DNA of 64,000 bases from positions 558,001 through 622,000 of the forward strand of contig NZ_CP018793.1 of the NCBI RefSeq assembly GCF_002139875.1, given 5' to 3'. Positions 27,219 to 37,173 of the stretch are shown one piece after another (the first letter of the stretch is position 1; each line of letters begins with the position of its first letter). The notes below the pieces were generated by a model. The model saw only the letters and a list, made by a program, of their open reading frames with translations, was not told the origin of the DNA and did not search any database. A program made the translations under genes and the position numbers. This stretch comes from Campylobacter vicugnae. Lineage in GTDB: Bacteria > Campylobacterota > Campylobacteria > Campylobacterales > Campylobacteraceae.

Positions 27219-27281
27219 GCGGTAATTTTAAATTAAATAATTTTAAATTTAATTATCCTAGCTTTGTCGTAAAATTACCGC
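27219..27281. repeat. Long inverted repeat between convergent genes
   Basis: A perfect 12-bp inverted repeat (GCGGTAATTTTA at 27219-27230, TAAAATTACCGC at 27270-27281) encloses an AT-rich 39-base loop that can fold further. It lies in the 194-base gap between yigZ and the end of the thi operon. It may be a large bidirectional terminator or a structured RNA; no T-run follows closely. I see no other feature in the gap. Confidence 0.45.
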
Positions 27282-27322
27282 TTTGATAATTGCTATGGCT
27301 TTAAATAATTACTAAAATTTAA

Positions 27323-27421
27323 CTATTTAGATTTGCTAAATATTTTTTTAAAAAATGCCTTAATCTTGCATATCATCGCACTAAATGGACATTGGCCTTT
27401 GCCTAAAACTGGATCATTCAT
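27323..27421 (-). CDS. 32-residue small ORF overlapping the thiH stop
   Basis: The ATG at 27421 overlaps the thiH TGA in an ATGA junction, and the frame runs 32 codons to TAG. The peptide begins MNDPVLGKGQCPFSAMICK and ends in a strongly basic amphipathic stretch (KAFFKKIFSKSK). The junction type is the usual one for translated gene pairs in this window, which supports expression. It has two cysteines and no recognisable family. Function is unknown. Confidence 0.45.
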   Translation of the reverse strand: MNDPVLGKGQCPFSAMICKIKAFFKKIFSKSK

Positions 27422-28596
27422 TTTGCTACTCCTGTGTATATATAATCGCTCATTACTGGTGTTAAGCCAGCATTTTTAATAGCATTTTTCATCTGTTCTA
27501 CATCTCTGCTATCGCTAATTTCAAACTGCCCATCACCCTTATTTTCATCATCTTTACCGCCATGCTCACCGATTCCTACGCTTACTCCGGCTGAGACTTT
27601 AGTAACTCCTAAAGCTATTACATTATCTCTAAAATACTCACTTTCACGACTACTTAGTGTAATATTTGCATATGGTAAAAATAGTCTATAAGCAGCTATT
27701 ACTTGAAGTAGTGCGCACTCAGTTACATCGCGTGGATTTATGCGATTGTTATTGATGATTGGTCTAAGGCGTGGAACTGAGATAGAGATCTCGGCGTGAG
27801 GATATTTAGCTTGAATTAAACTAGCGTGTAACGCGGTGCACATCGCATCACATCTCCAATCATCAATCCCAAGAAGCGCTCCAAAGGCTACTCCACGCAT
27901 TCCACCCATTAAGGCTCTTTCTTGAGCGTTAAATCTATATGGAAACACACGCTTATTGCCGCCTAGGTGAATTTTGCCATATTTTATAGGGTTATATGTC
28001 TCTTGAAATACAGTGACAAAATCCACGCCACTAGCGTGCAAAATAGCATATTCGTCGCTATTTAGTGGATAAATTTCAACTCCAACTATATCAAAATATC
28101 TCTTAGCAAGCTTACAAGCTTTTGCGATATAGCTTAGTGGGGTTTTGGTTTGAGACTCTCCTGTTAGGATTAAGATCTCTTTTAGTCCAGTTTTGGCAAT
28201 GTTTTTTAACTCTTTGATTATATCATCTTCATCAAGCTGAGCTCTTTTTATATCATTATTGACATTAAATCCACAATAAACGCAGTTATTATCGCAGTGA
28301 TTGGCTATATATTGAGGTGTAAAAAGATAGATGTTTTTACCAAAATATCGCTCTTTAGTAGCCTTAGCTTTAGCCACCATCTCTTCAAGATAGTTTGCGG
28401 CTACTGGACTTAATAGCGCTTGAAGGTCGTTTAAGTTTAGATTATCCTTAGATAGAGCGTGTTCTACATCAGTAGCATTAAATTTATCAAATTCAACACT
28501 ATTAGCAGCCTCAAGCACTCTTTGCATTATATCGCTATTTATTTGCTCTTGACCTTCTAGATACTCCATTGGATCGGTTTTTTGTATAAATTTCAT
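27418..28596 (-). CDS. thiH: 2-iminoacetate synthase (radical SAM)
   Basis: This radical SAM enzyme splits tyrosine to give dehydroglycine (2-iminoacetate) for the thiamine thiazole ring. The iron-sulfur motif CDNNCVYC (C-x3-C-x2-C) is near residue 100, followed by GLKEILILTGE (SAM-binding strand) and SVPRLRPI. At 392 residues it has normal length. It starts directly after thiG. Use of ThiH rather than glycine oxidase fits a microaerophile or anaerobe. Confidence 0.96.
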   Translation of the reverse strand: MKFIQKTDPMEYLEGQEQINSDIMQRVLEAANSVEFDKFNATDVEHALSKDNLNLNDLQALLSPVAANYLEEMVAKAKATKERYFGKNIYLFTPQYIANHCDNNCVYCGFNVNNDIKRAQLDEDDIIKELKNIAKTGLKEILILTGESQTKTPLSYIAKACKLAKRYFDIVGVEIYPLNSDEYAILHASGVDFVTVFQETYNPIKYGKIHLGGNKRVFPYRFNAQERALMGGMRGVAFGALLGIDDWRCDAMCTALHASLIQAKYPHAEISISVPRLRPIINNNRINPRDVTECALLQVIAAYRLFLPYANITLSSRESEYFRDNVIALGVTKVSAGVSVGIGEHGGKDDENKGDGQFEISDSRDVEQMKNAIKNAGLTPVMSDYIYTGVAK

Positions 28597-29358
28597 CTAC
28601 TGTCCTAAAAATCCAGTTAATGGTGAGCTAGCACTTGCTTTATTTTGTACCCTTCCAAGTTTTGCTAGATATGCATCTCGTCCAGCTTCTACAGCCTTGC
28701 CAAAAGCTCTAGCCATAACTCTTATATCGCCTGCAGTTGCGATTGCTGTATTTGCCATTACTGCAGCACAGCCCATTTCCATTGCCTCGCATGCTTGACT
28801 AGGACGACCAATACCTGCATCTACTATTATAGGTAGTTCAATCTCATCTATTAGAATTTGAATCATATCTTTATTGCTTAGGCCTTTATTTGAGCCTATT
28901 GGTGCAGCTAGAGGCATTATAGCTGCTGCTCCAGCATTTACCATATCACGAGCAACTACAAGATCTGGCATCATATAAGCAAGCGGGATAAATCCATTGC
29001 TGGCTAATAGCTCTATAGCTTTTAGCGTCTCATAATTATCTGGAAGTAAAAATTTACTATCTCTAATTACTTCAATTTTAATCATATCTCCACATCCTAG
29101 CTCTTTGCCAAGACGAGCTATTCTTAAGGCTTCGTTGGCATCTCTTGCGCCACTTGTATTTGGTAGTAGTGTGATATTTTTTGGTATGAATTTAGTTATG
29201 CTAGCGTTTTGGTCTTGATTTACCCTTCTTATTGCTAGAGTAATAATTTGAGTTTTAGCCTCATCTATGCAAGCTGATATTAGTTCAGGGTCAAATTTGC
29301 CACTTCCCATTATAAATCTAGAATCAAATAGCTTTCCACCTAAATTTAATTTATCCAT
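28597..29358 (-). CDS. thiG: Thiazole synthase
   Basis: This enzyme condenses deoxyxylulose-5-phosphate, dehydroglycine and ThiS-carried sulfur into thiazole phosphate. SRFIMGSGKF at the N-terminus, the IKIEVIRD strand, and the C-terminal phosphate-binding loops GIGRPSQACEAMEMGCAAV and ANTAIA are typical. The barrel is 253 residues. It overlaps thiF by 8 bases and directly abuts thiH. Confidence 0.96.
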   Translation of the reverse strand: MDKLNLGGKLFDSRFIMGSGKFDPELISACIDEAKTQIITLAIRRVNQDQNASITKFIPKNITLLPNTSGARDANEALRIARLGKELGCGDMIKIEVIRDSKFLLPDNYETLKAIELLASNGFIPLAYMMPDLVVARDMVNAGAAAIMPLAAPIGSNKGLSNKDMIQILIDEIELPIIVDAGIGRPSQACEAMEMGCAAVMANTAIATAGDIRVMARAFGKAVEAGRDAYLAKLGRVQNKASASSPLTGFLGQ

Positions 29359-30154
29359 TATTTTCTACTCTCTTTATTAAAATATCTAAAATTTGATTAG
29401 CTTGATGCATAGCACAAATTCCAACACGTGGCGCCATAAGGCCATTTCCTATGCTTGCAGCACTTTTTAAATCTCCACATATATAGAGATTTTTAGCCAT
29501 TTTGATAGTCTTTATCTCATCGCTTCTGCCATATCCTGCCATACCACTAGCTGCTACTATGATCTTATTTTTTAGATTATTTATTAGCATTGCTTTGGCG
29601 TGTGGATTATCAAAGCATTCAGCTACTATATCGCAGCTATTAAATACTGAATTTACATTATTCTCATCAAGTTTTATCGTCTTTATATCTACATTAACAA
29701 ATGGATTTATTTTAGCAATTATATCTGCTAAAGCTTGGGTTTTATATTTACCAATATCGCTGATGAAGTATTGTTGGCGATTTAAATTTGATGGATCAAC
29801 AGTATCAAAATCAACTAATTTTAAATAGCTAACTCCTACTCTTGCTAACGCAATAGCTACACTACTACCTAAGCCACCAAGACCAGCTATTCCGATTTTT
29901 GCACCATTTAGTGCGTCATTTATCTCAGGACTATTTCTAGCTGCCATCATCTCTTTTAGGCATTCATTTTTTGGTATTTGACCCTTTTTGATGAATATTA
30001 CACTATCATTATCATTTAATTTTAGATTTTCATCTGTAGCAAAGCCTTTATAAATAGTGATTGTATCATCACTAATGCCTAATTCAAGCCTTAAATCGTG
30101 TAAATTATCAGAATTTACTTCTTTTATTATTGAGTTTATTTTTATCTTTTTCAT
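29351..30154 (-). CDS. thiF: ThiF-type adenylyltransferase with N-terminal ThiS-like domain
   Basis: An E1-like enzyme that adenylates the C-terminus of the sulfur carrier ThiS. The core is clear from about residue 80: AKIGIAGLGGLGSSVAIALARVG, the nucleotide loop, then DFDTVDPSNLNRQQYF. Residues 1-65 have a ubiquitin-like ThiS fold pattern (KIKINSIIKEVNSDNLHDL, ending DSVIFIKKG), as in the known ThiS-like-ubiquitin plus ThiF family. That domain lacks a terminal Gly-Gly tail, so it is unlikely to be the carrier. The ATG at 30154 gives 267 residues; a TTG nine codons upstream is also open. It leads the thiF-thiG-thiH unit. Confidence 0.9.
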   Translation of the reverse strand: MKKIKINSIIKEVNSDNLHDLRLELGISDDTITIYKGFATDENLKLNDNDSVIFIKKGQIPKNECLKEMMAARNSPEINDALNGAKIGIAGLGGLGSSVAIALARVGVSYLKLVDFDTVDPSNLNRQQYFISDIGKYKTQALADIIAKINPFVNVDIKTIKLDENNVNSVFNSCDIVAECFDNPHAKAMLINNLKNKIIVAASGMAGYGRSDEIKTIKMAKNLYICGDLKSAASIGNGLMAPRVGICAMHQANQILDILIKRVENNG

Positions 30155-30282
30155 GAGCGTGATTATAGCCAAAAAAGACAAAATGGCTATTAAATGCGTA
30201 ATTAAATTTTGTAAAATTTAAACTAATGATTATAAAAATTTAGCTAGAATTATTGGCTTATAATTATAATAAGGGCTAAGAT

Positions 30283-31653
30283 ATGTTTGATACGATATTT
30301 AGAGAGTATGATATAAGGGGAATTTATCAAAAAGATCTAAATGAGCAAAGCGTCAAAGCAATAGGAATATGCCTTGGCAATGTAATGAAAGAGCGTGGAG
30401 TAAAGAGTGTTAGTGTAGGCTATGATGCTAGAACATCAGCACCTAATCTTTTTAATTATTTAGTTAGTGGTTTTAATGCTGCTAAATTAGATGTTTATGA
30501 TATTGGTATGCTTCCTACGCCTGTAGGATACTTTAGTGTTTTTACCGATAAGTTTGATGCAAATGCGATGATCACAGGTAGTCACAATCCAAAAGAGTAT
30601 AATGGATTTAAGATAACTATTAAAAAAGATAGCTATTTTGGTGATGATTTACAAGCTTTAAGAGTTGCTGTAAATGAGTTTATCGCTAGTGGTAAGGTAG
30701 TTAAAGATGATTTTAGAGCTATTAAATTCGATATTTTAAGCTCATATGTGGATTTTTACGCTAAAGAGTTTTCTCATCTTAAAGGATTAAAGACAAAGAT
30801 TATATGCGATGCTGGCAATGGCGTAGCTGGTATAACGCTTGAGCCAATTGCTAAAGCACTGGGATTAGAGTTTAATATATTATATCCTAATCCTGATGGA
30901 GAGTTTCCAAACCATCATCCAGACCCAAGCGAAGAAGAGAATATAAAAGAGTTAAAAGCAGCTTTAAATAGTGGCTATGATTTGGGTTTTGGCTTTGATG
31001 GTGATGCTGATAGGATAGCAGTTCTTACGCCTAAAAGAAGTATAAAGGGTGATGATTTAGCCTATTTATATGCTAAGAATATGAAAAACCCAAGAGTTTT
31101 AGGCGAGGTCAAATGTAGTCAAAATATGTATGATGAAATTGATAAAATCGGCAAAAGCTTTATGGGTAAAACTGGTCATAGCAATATCAAAAAGGCTATG
31201 AAAGAGTTAAATATAGATATGGCTGCTGAGGTTAGTGGGCATATATTTTTTAAAGAGAGATTTTTTGGTTTTGATGATGCAGTGTATGCGATGATAAGAG
31301 TGCTTGAGCTTGTAGCTAATGGATTTGATTTAGATAGTGAATTAGATAAATTGCCTAAGCTATACTCAACTGATGAGATGAAGATTAAAACCAATGAAGA
31401 GTCTAAATTTAAAATAATTGAAGCTTTAAAAGTTAAGCTAAATCAGGCAGATAATGGACTACCAAAGATTATTGATATTATCGATATAGATGGGGTTAGG
31501 ATTAAATTCCAAAACGGCTGGGGATTAGTAAGAGCATCAAATACAACTCCAGTTATAGTTACAAGATTTGAAGCAAATTCACTAGAAAATATGCAAGAAA
31601 TTCAAAATGGAGTAATTGCTTTAGTAGAAAATATTATGGCTAAAGAGATATGA
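30283..31653 (+). CDS. Phosphomannomutase/phosphoglucomutase (AlgC/ManB type)
   Basis: This enzyme moves the phosphate between C6 and C1 of hexoses to feed GDP-mannose or UDP-glucose synthesis. [10 protein letters not shown] at the N-terminus, the phosphoserine loop [14 protein letters not shown] near residue 98-111, the Mg loop GFDGDADR, and the sugar-binding EVSGHIFF follow in order. At 456 residues it is a full-length alpha-D-phosphohexomutase. It is divergent from thiF, with TATAAT-like sequence at 30258-30270, and overlaps queC by 4 bases. Substrate preference cannot be read from sequence. Confidence 0.92.
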   Translation: MFDTIFREYDIRGIYQKDLNEQSVKAIGICLGNVMKERGVKSVSVGYDARTSAPNLFNYLVSGFNAAKLDVYDIGMLPTPVGYFSVFTDKFDANAMITGSHNPKEYNGFKITIKKDSYFGDDLQALRVAVNEFIASGKVVKDDFRAIKFDILSSYVDFYAKEFSHLKGLKTKIICDAGNGVAGITLEPIAKALGLEFNILYPNPDGEFPNHHPDPSEEENIKELKAALNSGYDLGFGFDGDADRIAVLTPKRSIKGDDLAYLYAKNMKNPRVLGEVKCSQNMYDEIDKIGKSFMGKTGHSNIKKAMKELNIDMAAEVSGHIFFKERFFGFDDAVYAMIRVLELVANGFDLDSELDKLPKLYSTDEMKIKTNEESKFKIIEALKVKLNQADNGLPKIIDIIDIDGVRIKFQNGWGLVRASNTTPVIVTRFEANSLENMQEIQNGVIALVENIMAKEI

Positions 31654-32327
31654 AAAAAGCTCTATGTATAATTAGTGGTGGTATGGATAGTGCAGTAGCT
31701 GCAAGTATCGCTAAAAGTGAAGGCTATGAGATAGTGGCTTTGCATTTTGACTATGGTCAAAGGACTATGAGTAAAGAGCGTGAGTGTTTTGATAAAATCG
31801 CTAGCAGTCTTAACGCTCTTAAAAAATTTGTAATTGATACTAGTTTTATAGCAGATGTAGGTGGTAATGCTTTAACAGATAAAAATATAAAAATACCTAA
31901 AAATGCATTACAAGATAAAGAGCCTCCAGCTACATATGTAGCATTTAGAAATGGTATTTTTTTATCTATTGCTACGGGTATTGCGCAGGTTCAAGGGTGT
32001 GAGGCTATCTATATTGGATTAGTAGAAGCTGATGGAAGTGGCTATCCTGATTGTAGTAGCGAGTTTTTAGAAGCAATGAATAAAGCAGCAAATTTAGGAA
32101 CTGGTTGTGATATTAAATTTAAAGCTCCACTTATAGGATTATCAAAAGGACAGATCGTCGCAACTGCTTATAAATTAGGTGTGGATTTAGCTAATACTTG
32201 GAGTTGCTATGAAAATGAAGATTTAGCTTGTGGAGAGTGTGATAGTTGCTTATTAAGGCTTAAGGGTTTTAAAGAAAATAATCTAAATGACCCTATAGAG
32301 TATAAAAAAATTAAATTTAAGGATTAA
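31650..32327 (+). CDS. queC: 7-cyano-7-deazaguanine synthase
   Basis: This enzyme makes preQ0, the queuosine precursor, from carboxydeazaguanine with ATP and ammonia. The PP-loop [12 protein letters not shown] is at residues 8-19, and the zinc site [18 protein letters not shown] is near the C-terminus. At 225 residues it has normal length. The ATGA junction with the mutase gene and the 3-base gap to gltX indicate an operon. Confidence 0.96.
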   Translation: MKKALCIISGGMDSAVAASIAKSEGYEIVALHFDYGQRTMSKERECFDKIASSLNALKKFVIDTSFIADVGGNALTDKNIKIPKNALQDKEPPATYVAFRNGIFLSIATGIAQVQGCEAIYIGLVEADGSGYPDCSSEFLEAMNKAANLGTGCDIKFKAPLIGLSKGQIVATAYKLGVDLANTWSCYENEDLACGECDSCLLRLKGFKENNLNDPIEYKKIKFKD

Positions 32328-32330
32328 ATT

Positions 32331-33620
32331 ATGTATCGTTTTGCGCCATCGCCAACTGGTGATATGCATATTGGGAATTTAAGAGTTGCGATATTTAACT
32401 ATATAGCCTCGCTTCAAGATAAGAGTGGATTTGTTTTGCGTATTGAAGATACCGATAAAGAAAGAAACATAGAGGGCAAAGATGAACAGATAATGGAGAT
32501 TTTAAGGCAGTTTGGTATAAAGTGGGATACACTATATTATCAAAGTAAAAATCTTAAATTTCATCAAGAATTTGCTGCTAGATTATTAATAGATAAAAAG
32601 GCATTTTTATGCTTTTGTGATGATGAAACATTGGAGGCTAAAAGGCAAGAAGCCGCTGAAAATGGTAAAGCATATAGATATGATGGAAGTTGTGAAAATC
32701 TAAGCGACGATGAGGTGTTAAACAATCCTCGCCCAGCAGCCTTAAGGCTAAAAGCACCAAAAACTACACAAAAATTTATTGATAAAATTAAAGGTGAGAT
32801 AGTATTTGAGCCAGAAAATATAGATAGCTTTGTACTTTTAAGAGCTGATAAAACACCAACATATAATTTTGCTTGTGCGATTGATGATATGCTTGAAGGT
32901 GTTACAATGATTATAAGAGGCGAAGATCATGTAAGCAATACCCCAAAACAAAATTTAATCAGAGAAGCTTTAGGATATACTCAAGAGATTAGCTATGCTC
33001 ATTTACCTATAATCTTAAATATGGAAGGCAAAAAGATGAGCAAAAGAGATAATAGCTCATCTGTTAGCTATCTTTTACAAAAGGGCTATATGCCTGAGGC
33101 TATTGCTAATTATTTAATATTAATTGGCAATAAAACTCCATGTGAAATCTTTACCTTAGAACAAGCAGCTAGTTGGTTTGATATATCAAATATCTCACGC
33201 TCTCCAGCTAAATTTAGCGAAGAAAAATTAGCTCAAATTAACCGCGAACATATCAAACTAGCTAGTGATGATAGGCTAGTTGAGCTAGGATTTAGTTCGC
33301 CAGATTTAGCTAGATTTTATACTCAAGAAAGTAGCTTAATCCCTGAGATAATAGCTAAGATTGAAGCTATTAATGCTCCAAAAATTATCCCAAAACAGTG
33401 GCAAAAAGAGGCTGACGAGATTCGTAAAGTCATCTTAAATATGCAGATTCCTCATAGCTTTGAAGAGCTTAAAATTGTAATAGCTGATGAGACAAATTTA
33501 AAAGGCAAATCCTTGTTTATGCCTCTTAGATTACTTTTAACTGGAGCTGAGCATGGCCCAGAGCTTAAAGATCTATATCCGCTAATAAAATCAGATATTA
33601 AGGAGATTGTAGCCAAATGA
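32331..33620 (+). CDS. gltX: Glutamyl-tRNA synthetase, second type (GltX2-like)
   Basis: A class I synthetase that attaches glutamate to tRNA. The HIGH motif is in [14 protein letters not shown] (residues 5-18), and [10 protein letters not shown] gives the KMSKS loop. A zinc-site-like CFC...Y.x3.C lies near residues 99-121. The start [13 protein letters not shown] and [14 protein letters not shown] match my recollection of the Campylobacterota GltX2 class, which in Helicobacter pylori charges tRNA-Gln with Glu ahead of GatCAB amidation. Members of this group carry two gltX genes; the other is outside the window. It overlaps the yggT gene (ATGA). Confidence 0.93.
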   Translation: MYRFAPSPTGDMHIGNLRVAIFNYIASLQDKSGFVLRIEDTDKERNIEGKDEQIMEILRQFGIKWDTLYYQSKNLKFHQEFAARLLIDKKAFLCFCDDETLEAKRQEAAENGKAYRYDGSCENLSDDEVLNNPRPAALRLKAPKTTQKFIDKIKGEIVFEPENIDSFVLLRADKTPTYNFACAIDDMLEGVTMIIRGEDHVSNTPKQNLIREALGYTQEISYAHLPIILNMEGKKMSKRDNSSSVSYLLQKGYMPEAIANYLILIGNKTPCEIFTLEQAASWFDISNISRSPAKFSEEKLAQINREHIKLASDDRLVELGFSSPDLARFYTQESSLIPEIIAKIEAINAPKIIPKQWQKEADEIRKVILNMQIPHSFEELKIVIADETNLKGKSLFMPLRLLLTGAEHGPELKDLYPLIKSDIKEIVAK

Positions 33621-33916
33621 CAATTTTATCCCATTTTATAATATCAGTGGTTGATATTTTAGAAATAGTAATAAGAGCTTATACATTTATAATCATAGCT
33701 GCAGCGCTTGTTAGCTGGGTAAGACCAGATCCATTTAATCCAATTGTTCAGCTGCTCTATCGTCTAACGGCACCAGCTTATGGATTAATTAAAAAGCTTA
33801 AAATTCCAACAGTTTTTGGCGGCATTGATATAGCGCCTATTATAATACTTCTTGCTTTGGAATTTATAAATAGATTTGTATTAGGATTGCTTCGTGGGTT
33901 TGCTTATCAAATTTAG
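33617..33916 (+). CDS. YggT family integral membrane protein
   Basis: A 99-residue membrane protein with hydrophobic segments at about 6-35 and 68-95 and the conserved [24 protein letters not shown] signature (abridged) between them. The family may act in membrane protein or cell-division processes, or osmotic tolerance; the function is not settled. It lies between gltX and a lytic transglycosylase with overlaps on both sides, as in C. jejuni (from memory). Confidence 0.92.
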   Translation: MTILSHFIISVVDILEIVIRAYTFIIIAAALVSWVRPDPFNPIVQLLYRLTAPAYGLIKKLKIPTVFGGIDIAPIIILLALEFINRFVLGLLRGFAYQI

Positions 33917-35555
33917 TCTATTTTTAACTTTTTTAGTTATACCGCTTTGGGCTAGTGTGCCAAGCTATGAGAATTTAAAAGCAGCACCAAAAGGATTGGT
34001 AAAGGATTATTATATATATAGATTTGCTAAAGAAAATAGAGCTAGCAAAGCTCAGTTAAAAAAACTTAGAACTCAAATTTATCGCTATCAAGGAAGCATT
34101 AAGACTCTATTTGATAAAAAATTAGGAGTAATAAAACAAAAAGTTACAGATTGTTCTAAGTATAATCTATCTAATATTCATAAAGCAAATGCAACATGCC
34201 AAAATATGCTTCTTAGTATTAGTTTTATGAACTCCTTAAAACCAGAACAAAGATCAGCCTTAGCTAAAAGATTAAAAAATGCAAATTCAAAATTTTATAA
34301 TTTTGTTCAAGGATTTAGCAAAGATGACCCGCTAGGATATTACATCAAAATTGGTGATACTACTGGATATTTTAAACACTATTTTAGCGCACAAGATAAA
34401 GATAAGTTTTTAAATACTCATAAGCTTAGCTCCTTGCTAATTGTAAATAGTATTAATCATTGGCAGTTTAAAACAATAATCCAAGAATCAGTAATTGGTA
34501 AGAAAAATGATGAATTTAGAAGATCGCTACTAAAGGTAAATCCTGATAAACTTAGTGGCGATATGGCATTTTTATTTGGTTTAAATGCTATATTGTTTCA
34601 TCAAGAAGATAAAGCGGTGAAATTTTTTGAAGTAGCAGCTATGAAATCTAAATTTGCTAGTAATAAAGATAATGCTAATTTTTGGATCTATCTTATAACT
34701 AAAAATAAAAATCTTCTAAAAGAGATAGCCAATAGTGCTGATATTAATATATATAGTTTATATGCTAGAGAGTTTAGCAGCAATGAAAAGATTAAAATTG
34801 CAGTACCAAAGCCAGCTACAAAAGAGTTATTAAAATATGATTATACCGACCCATTTACATGGCAACGCACAAGAGAGAAAGTAGCTAAAATGCCAAGCTC
34901 TGAGTTAATCTCATATGCATCAAGGTTTTATACTCAAAGCACCCTTGGAGAGTATAGCTATATAATGCAAAAAGCTCATAATTACAAAATTCACTTCTTT
35001 CCAATGCCATTTATGGAGCATATAGGAACTGATGATATTAAGCGTCAAGCATTGATTTTAGCCCTTGCTAGACAAGAAAGTAGGTTTGTTCCTAGTGCTA
35101 TATCTACATCATATGCACTTGGTATGATGCAGTTTATGCCATTTTTGGCTGTAGATATTGCAGCTAAGCTTGGAATTAGCAAATTTGATATTGATGATAT
35201 GTTTAAGCCACAAATTGCTTATAAATTTGCAAATTTCCATCTAGATTATTTAGAAAAATATCTATACAATCCTATATTTATTGCTTATGCTTATAATGGT
35301 GGTATTGGCTTTACAAAGCGTATGCTACTTCGTGGAGATCTATTTAGTCGCAAGAGCGAATATAGCAAATATGAGCCATTTTTATCCATGGATTTAGTTC
35401 CATATGCTGAGAGTAGGGTATATGCTAAGAAGGTCTTGGCAAATTATATAATCTATTTAGCAGTTTTAGGTAAAAGTACGAGGATATCGCACTTTTTAAA
35501 TAATACTTTAATTCCTGAATTAAGTGATGGATTTAGAGATAAGATTAGCTTTTGA
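33894..35555 (+). CDS. slt: Soluble lytic murein transglycosylase
   Basis: A secreted enzyme that cleaves glycan strands of peptidoglycan to 1,6-anhydroMurNAc ends. A signal peptide ([18 protein letters not shown]) is followed by a long helical U-shaped region, then the SLT catalytic domain: ALARQESRF with the catalytic Glu near residue 394, ALGMMQFMP, and IAYAYNGG. At 553 residues it has the right size. The start is GTG at 33894 (or TTG at 33900), inside the yggT gene. Confidence 0.93.
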   Translation: MGLLIKFSLFLTFLVIPLWASVPSYENLKAAPKGLVKDYYIYRFAKENRASKAQLKKLRTQIYRYQGSIKTLFDKKLGVIKQKVTDCSKYNLSNIHKANATCQNMLLSISFMNSLKPEQRSALAKRLKNANSKFYNFVQGFSKDDPLGYYIKIGDTTGYFKHYFSAQDKDKFLNTHKLSSLLIVNSINHWQFKTIIQESVIGKKNDEFRRSLLKVNPDKLSGDMAFLFGLNAILFHQEDKAVKFFEVAAMKSKFASNKDNANFWIYLITKNKNLLKEIANSADINIYSLYAREFSSNEKIKIAVPKPATKELLKYDYTDPFTWQRTREKVAKMPSSELISYASRFYTQSTLGEYSYIMQKAHNYKIHFFPMPFMEHIGTDDIKRQALILALARQESRFVPSAISTSYALGMMQFMPFLAVDIAAKLGISKFDIDDMFKPQIAYKFANFHLDYLEKYLYNPIFIAYAYNGGIGFTKRMLLRGDLFSRKSEYSKYEPFLSMDLVPYAESRVYAKKVLANYIIYLAVLGKSTRISHFLNNTLIPELSDGFRDKISF

Positions 35556-35557
35556 GC

Positions 35558-36028
35558 TTATCTAGTATGCCAATAGAGCGATCTAGCAATTTTTTGAAAT
35601 TGAAGTTTTGCTGTAGAGTTGTCATCTAAGGTTATATCTAAGTTTAAAATATTTGTGTTTTGAGCTTGAATATCTGCTTTATAGTGGCTACTCCATGGCA
35701 AATTCACTGAGGTTAAAGCAGTTAGCTTATCATCTTTATCAAGTTTTGTAAAATTAGCATTTTTTGAATTAATGGTAATCGATTTTGGTAGTTTATTTGC
35801 TGGATAGATAGAGATAATAAATATATCACTACCTTCAAATTCGCTTATAAATTCGCCTTGATATATTGGATTTAGATATGTAGCTACTAGCAGTGTTTGA
35901 GCTTTATCATATTTTTGCGTATAGGCTAAAAGTTCATTTTTAAGATTAGCTTGTGAGTGTAAAGAGCTTTTGCCCCAACAGCCAGCAAGAAGTAAAGCTA
36001 TAGAAATTATGGCTATATTTTTTAACAT
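35558..36028 (-). CDS. Small lipoprotein
   Basis: A 156-residue protein with a clear lipobox: IISIALLLAGC, giving lipidation at Cys17. The mature part looks beta-rich. No named family is evident. It is convergent with the transglycosylase gene with 2 bases between them. A lipoprotein gene sits in the same place in C. jejuni, as I recall. A promoter probably lies in the AT-rich 36029-36200 gap, where I see nothing else. Confidence 0.85.
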   Translation of the reverse strand: MLKNIAIISIALLLAGCWGKSSLHSQANLKNELLAYTQKYDKAQTLLVATYLNPIYQGEFISEFEGSDIFIISIYPANKLPKSITINSKNANFTKLDKDDKLTALTSVNLPWSSHYKADIQAQNTNILNLDITLDDNSTAKLQFQKIARSLYWHTR

Positions 36029-36214
36029 TTTTTTCCTTTTTTTGCTAAATTATACCATTTATATGTTTAATCTTTAAATTATATTATATTTATTTTATTA
36101 AAATATATTTTGAATTTATCTAGTAATTTACTTTTAAAAATCAATAGTAATTTAAGTTGAATTTAGATATATTTAATTTTTTATGTTTAAAAAATATAAT
36201 AGATGGAGAAAAAT

Positions 36215-37171
36215 ATGGAAAATTTATATGATGTAGTAGTCATTGGTGGTGGTCCTTTTGGTATCGCTTCAGTAGTTGAGGCCAAAAAGGCTGGGTTTGC
36301 AAATGTTCTTCTTTTAGAAAAGGGTGATAATCACTCTCAAACAATTCGCAAATTTTATAAAGATGGCAAACGCGTAGATAAGGTCTATAAAGGTCTTGAT
36401 AGCGAGACAAAAGGCTGTGTGGAGTTCTTTGATGGAACAAAAGAAAGCACATTAAATTACTTTGATAAATTGCTTGATGATGGAGATATTGAAGCGATTT
36501 TTAATGCTGAAGTTGAAAGCGTGAAAAAAGATGGTGATCTGCTAGTTGTTACTACAGCAAAAGGTGTATATAAGGCTAAAAATGTAATGGTTGGTATTGG
36601 TAGAATGGGTAAGCCAAACAAACCAGATTATAAGATTCCACCTTCATTAATTCAAGTTGTAAATTATAATCTAAATAACTGCAACTGCGGTGAAAAGATT
36701 ATTGTAGTAGGTGGTGGTAATTCAGCTGCTGAGTATGCTGTTGATCTAAGTGGCTGTAATGATGTAACTCTAAATTATAGACGCTCTACATTTACAAGAT
36801 TAAATGATATAAATTTAGCTGCTGTAGAAGATAGCGCAAGAGATGGTAAATTAACACTAAAACTAGGCGTAGATATCGTAGGTATAGAAAATGATAATGG
36901 TAAGGTATCAGTAAGCTATAGCGATGGTAGCGTAGTAATATATGATAGAATCATCTATGCAATTGGCGGTTCAACTCCAGTTGATTTTTTACAAAAATGC
37001 GGCATAGAGCTTGATAGCGATACTAAGCCAATCGTAGATGAGAATTTGCAAACCAATGTAAAAGGCCTATATGTAGGTGGCGATATCGCTAGTAAAAATG
37101 GGGCTAGTATTGTATCAGCACTTAATGATGCACACAAAATTATGAATTATATCGTAAATAATAAGGCGTAA
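36215..37171 (+). CDS. NAD(P)/FAD-dependent oxidoreductase, thioredoxin-reductase-like
   Basis: A flavoprotein with two dinucleotide folds: FAD site VVVIGGGPFGIASV at the N-terminus and NAD(P)H site IIVVGGGNSAAEYA near residue 163, ending with the second FAD motif GLYVGGDIA. It resembles thioredoxin reductase but lacks the redox CxxC; the only close cysteines are in NCNCG. That resembles YpdA-type or ferredoxin-NADP reductase-like proteins. I chose ATG 36215 because GGAGA lies five bases upstream; ATG 36203 overlaps that site. The partner and substrate are unknown. Confidence 0.85.
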   Translation: MENLYDVVVIGGGPFGIASVVEAKKAGFANVLLLEKGDNHSQTIRKFYKDGKRVDKVYKGLDSETKGCVEFFDGTKESTLNYFDKLLDDGDIEAIFNAEVESVKKDGDLLVVTTAKGVYKAKNVMVGIGRMGKPNKPDYKIPPSLIQVVNYNLNNCNCGEKIIVVGGGNSAAEYAVDLSGCNDVTLNYRRSTFTRLNDINLAAVEDSARDGKLTLKLGVDIVGIENDNGKVSVSYSDGSVVIYDRIIYAIGGSTPVDFLQKCGIELDSDTKPIVDENLQTNVKGLYVGGDIASKNGASIVSALNDAHKIMNYIVNNKA

Positions 37172-37173
37172 TA

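Noticed and set aside
36029-36214. Possible small gene in the AT-rich gap
   Set aside because: No frame with a ribosome site longer than a few codons; it looks like promoter sequence for the two divergent genes.
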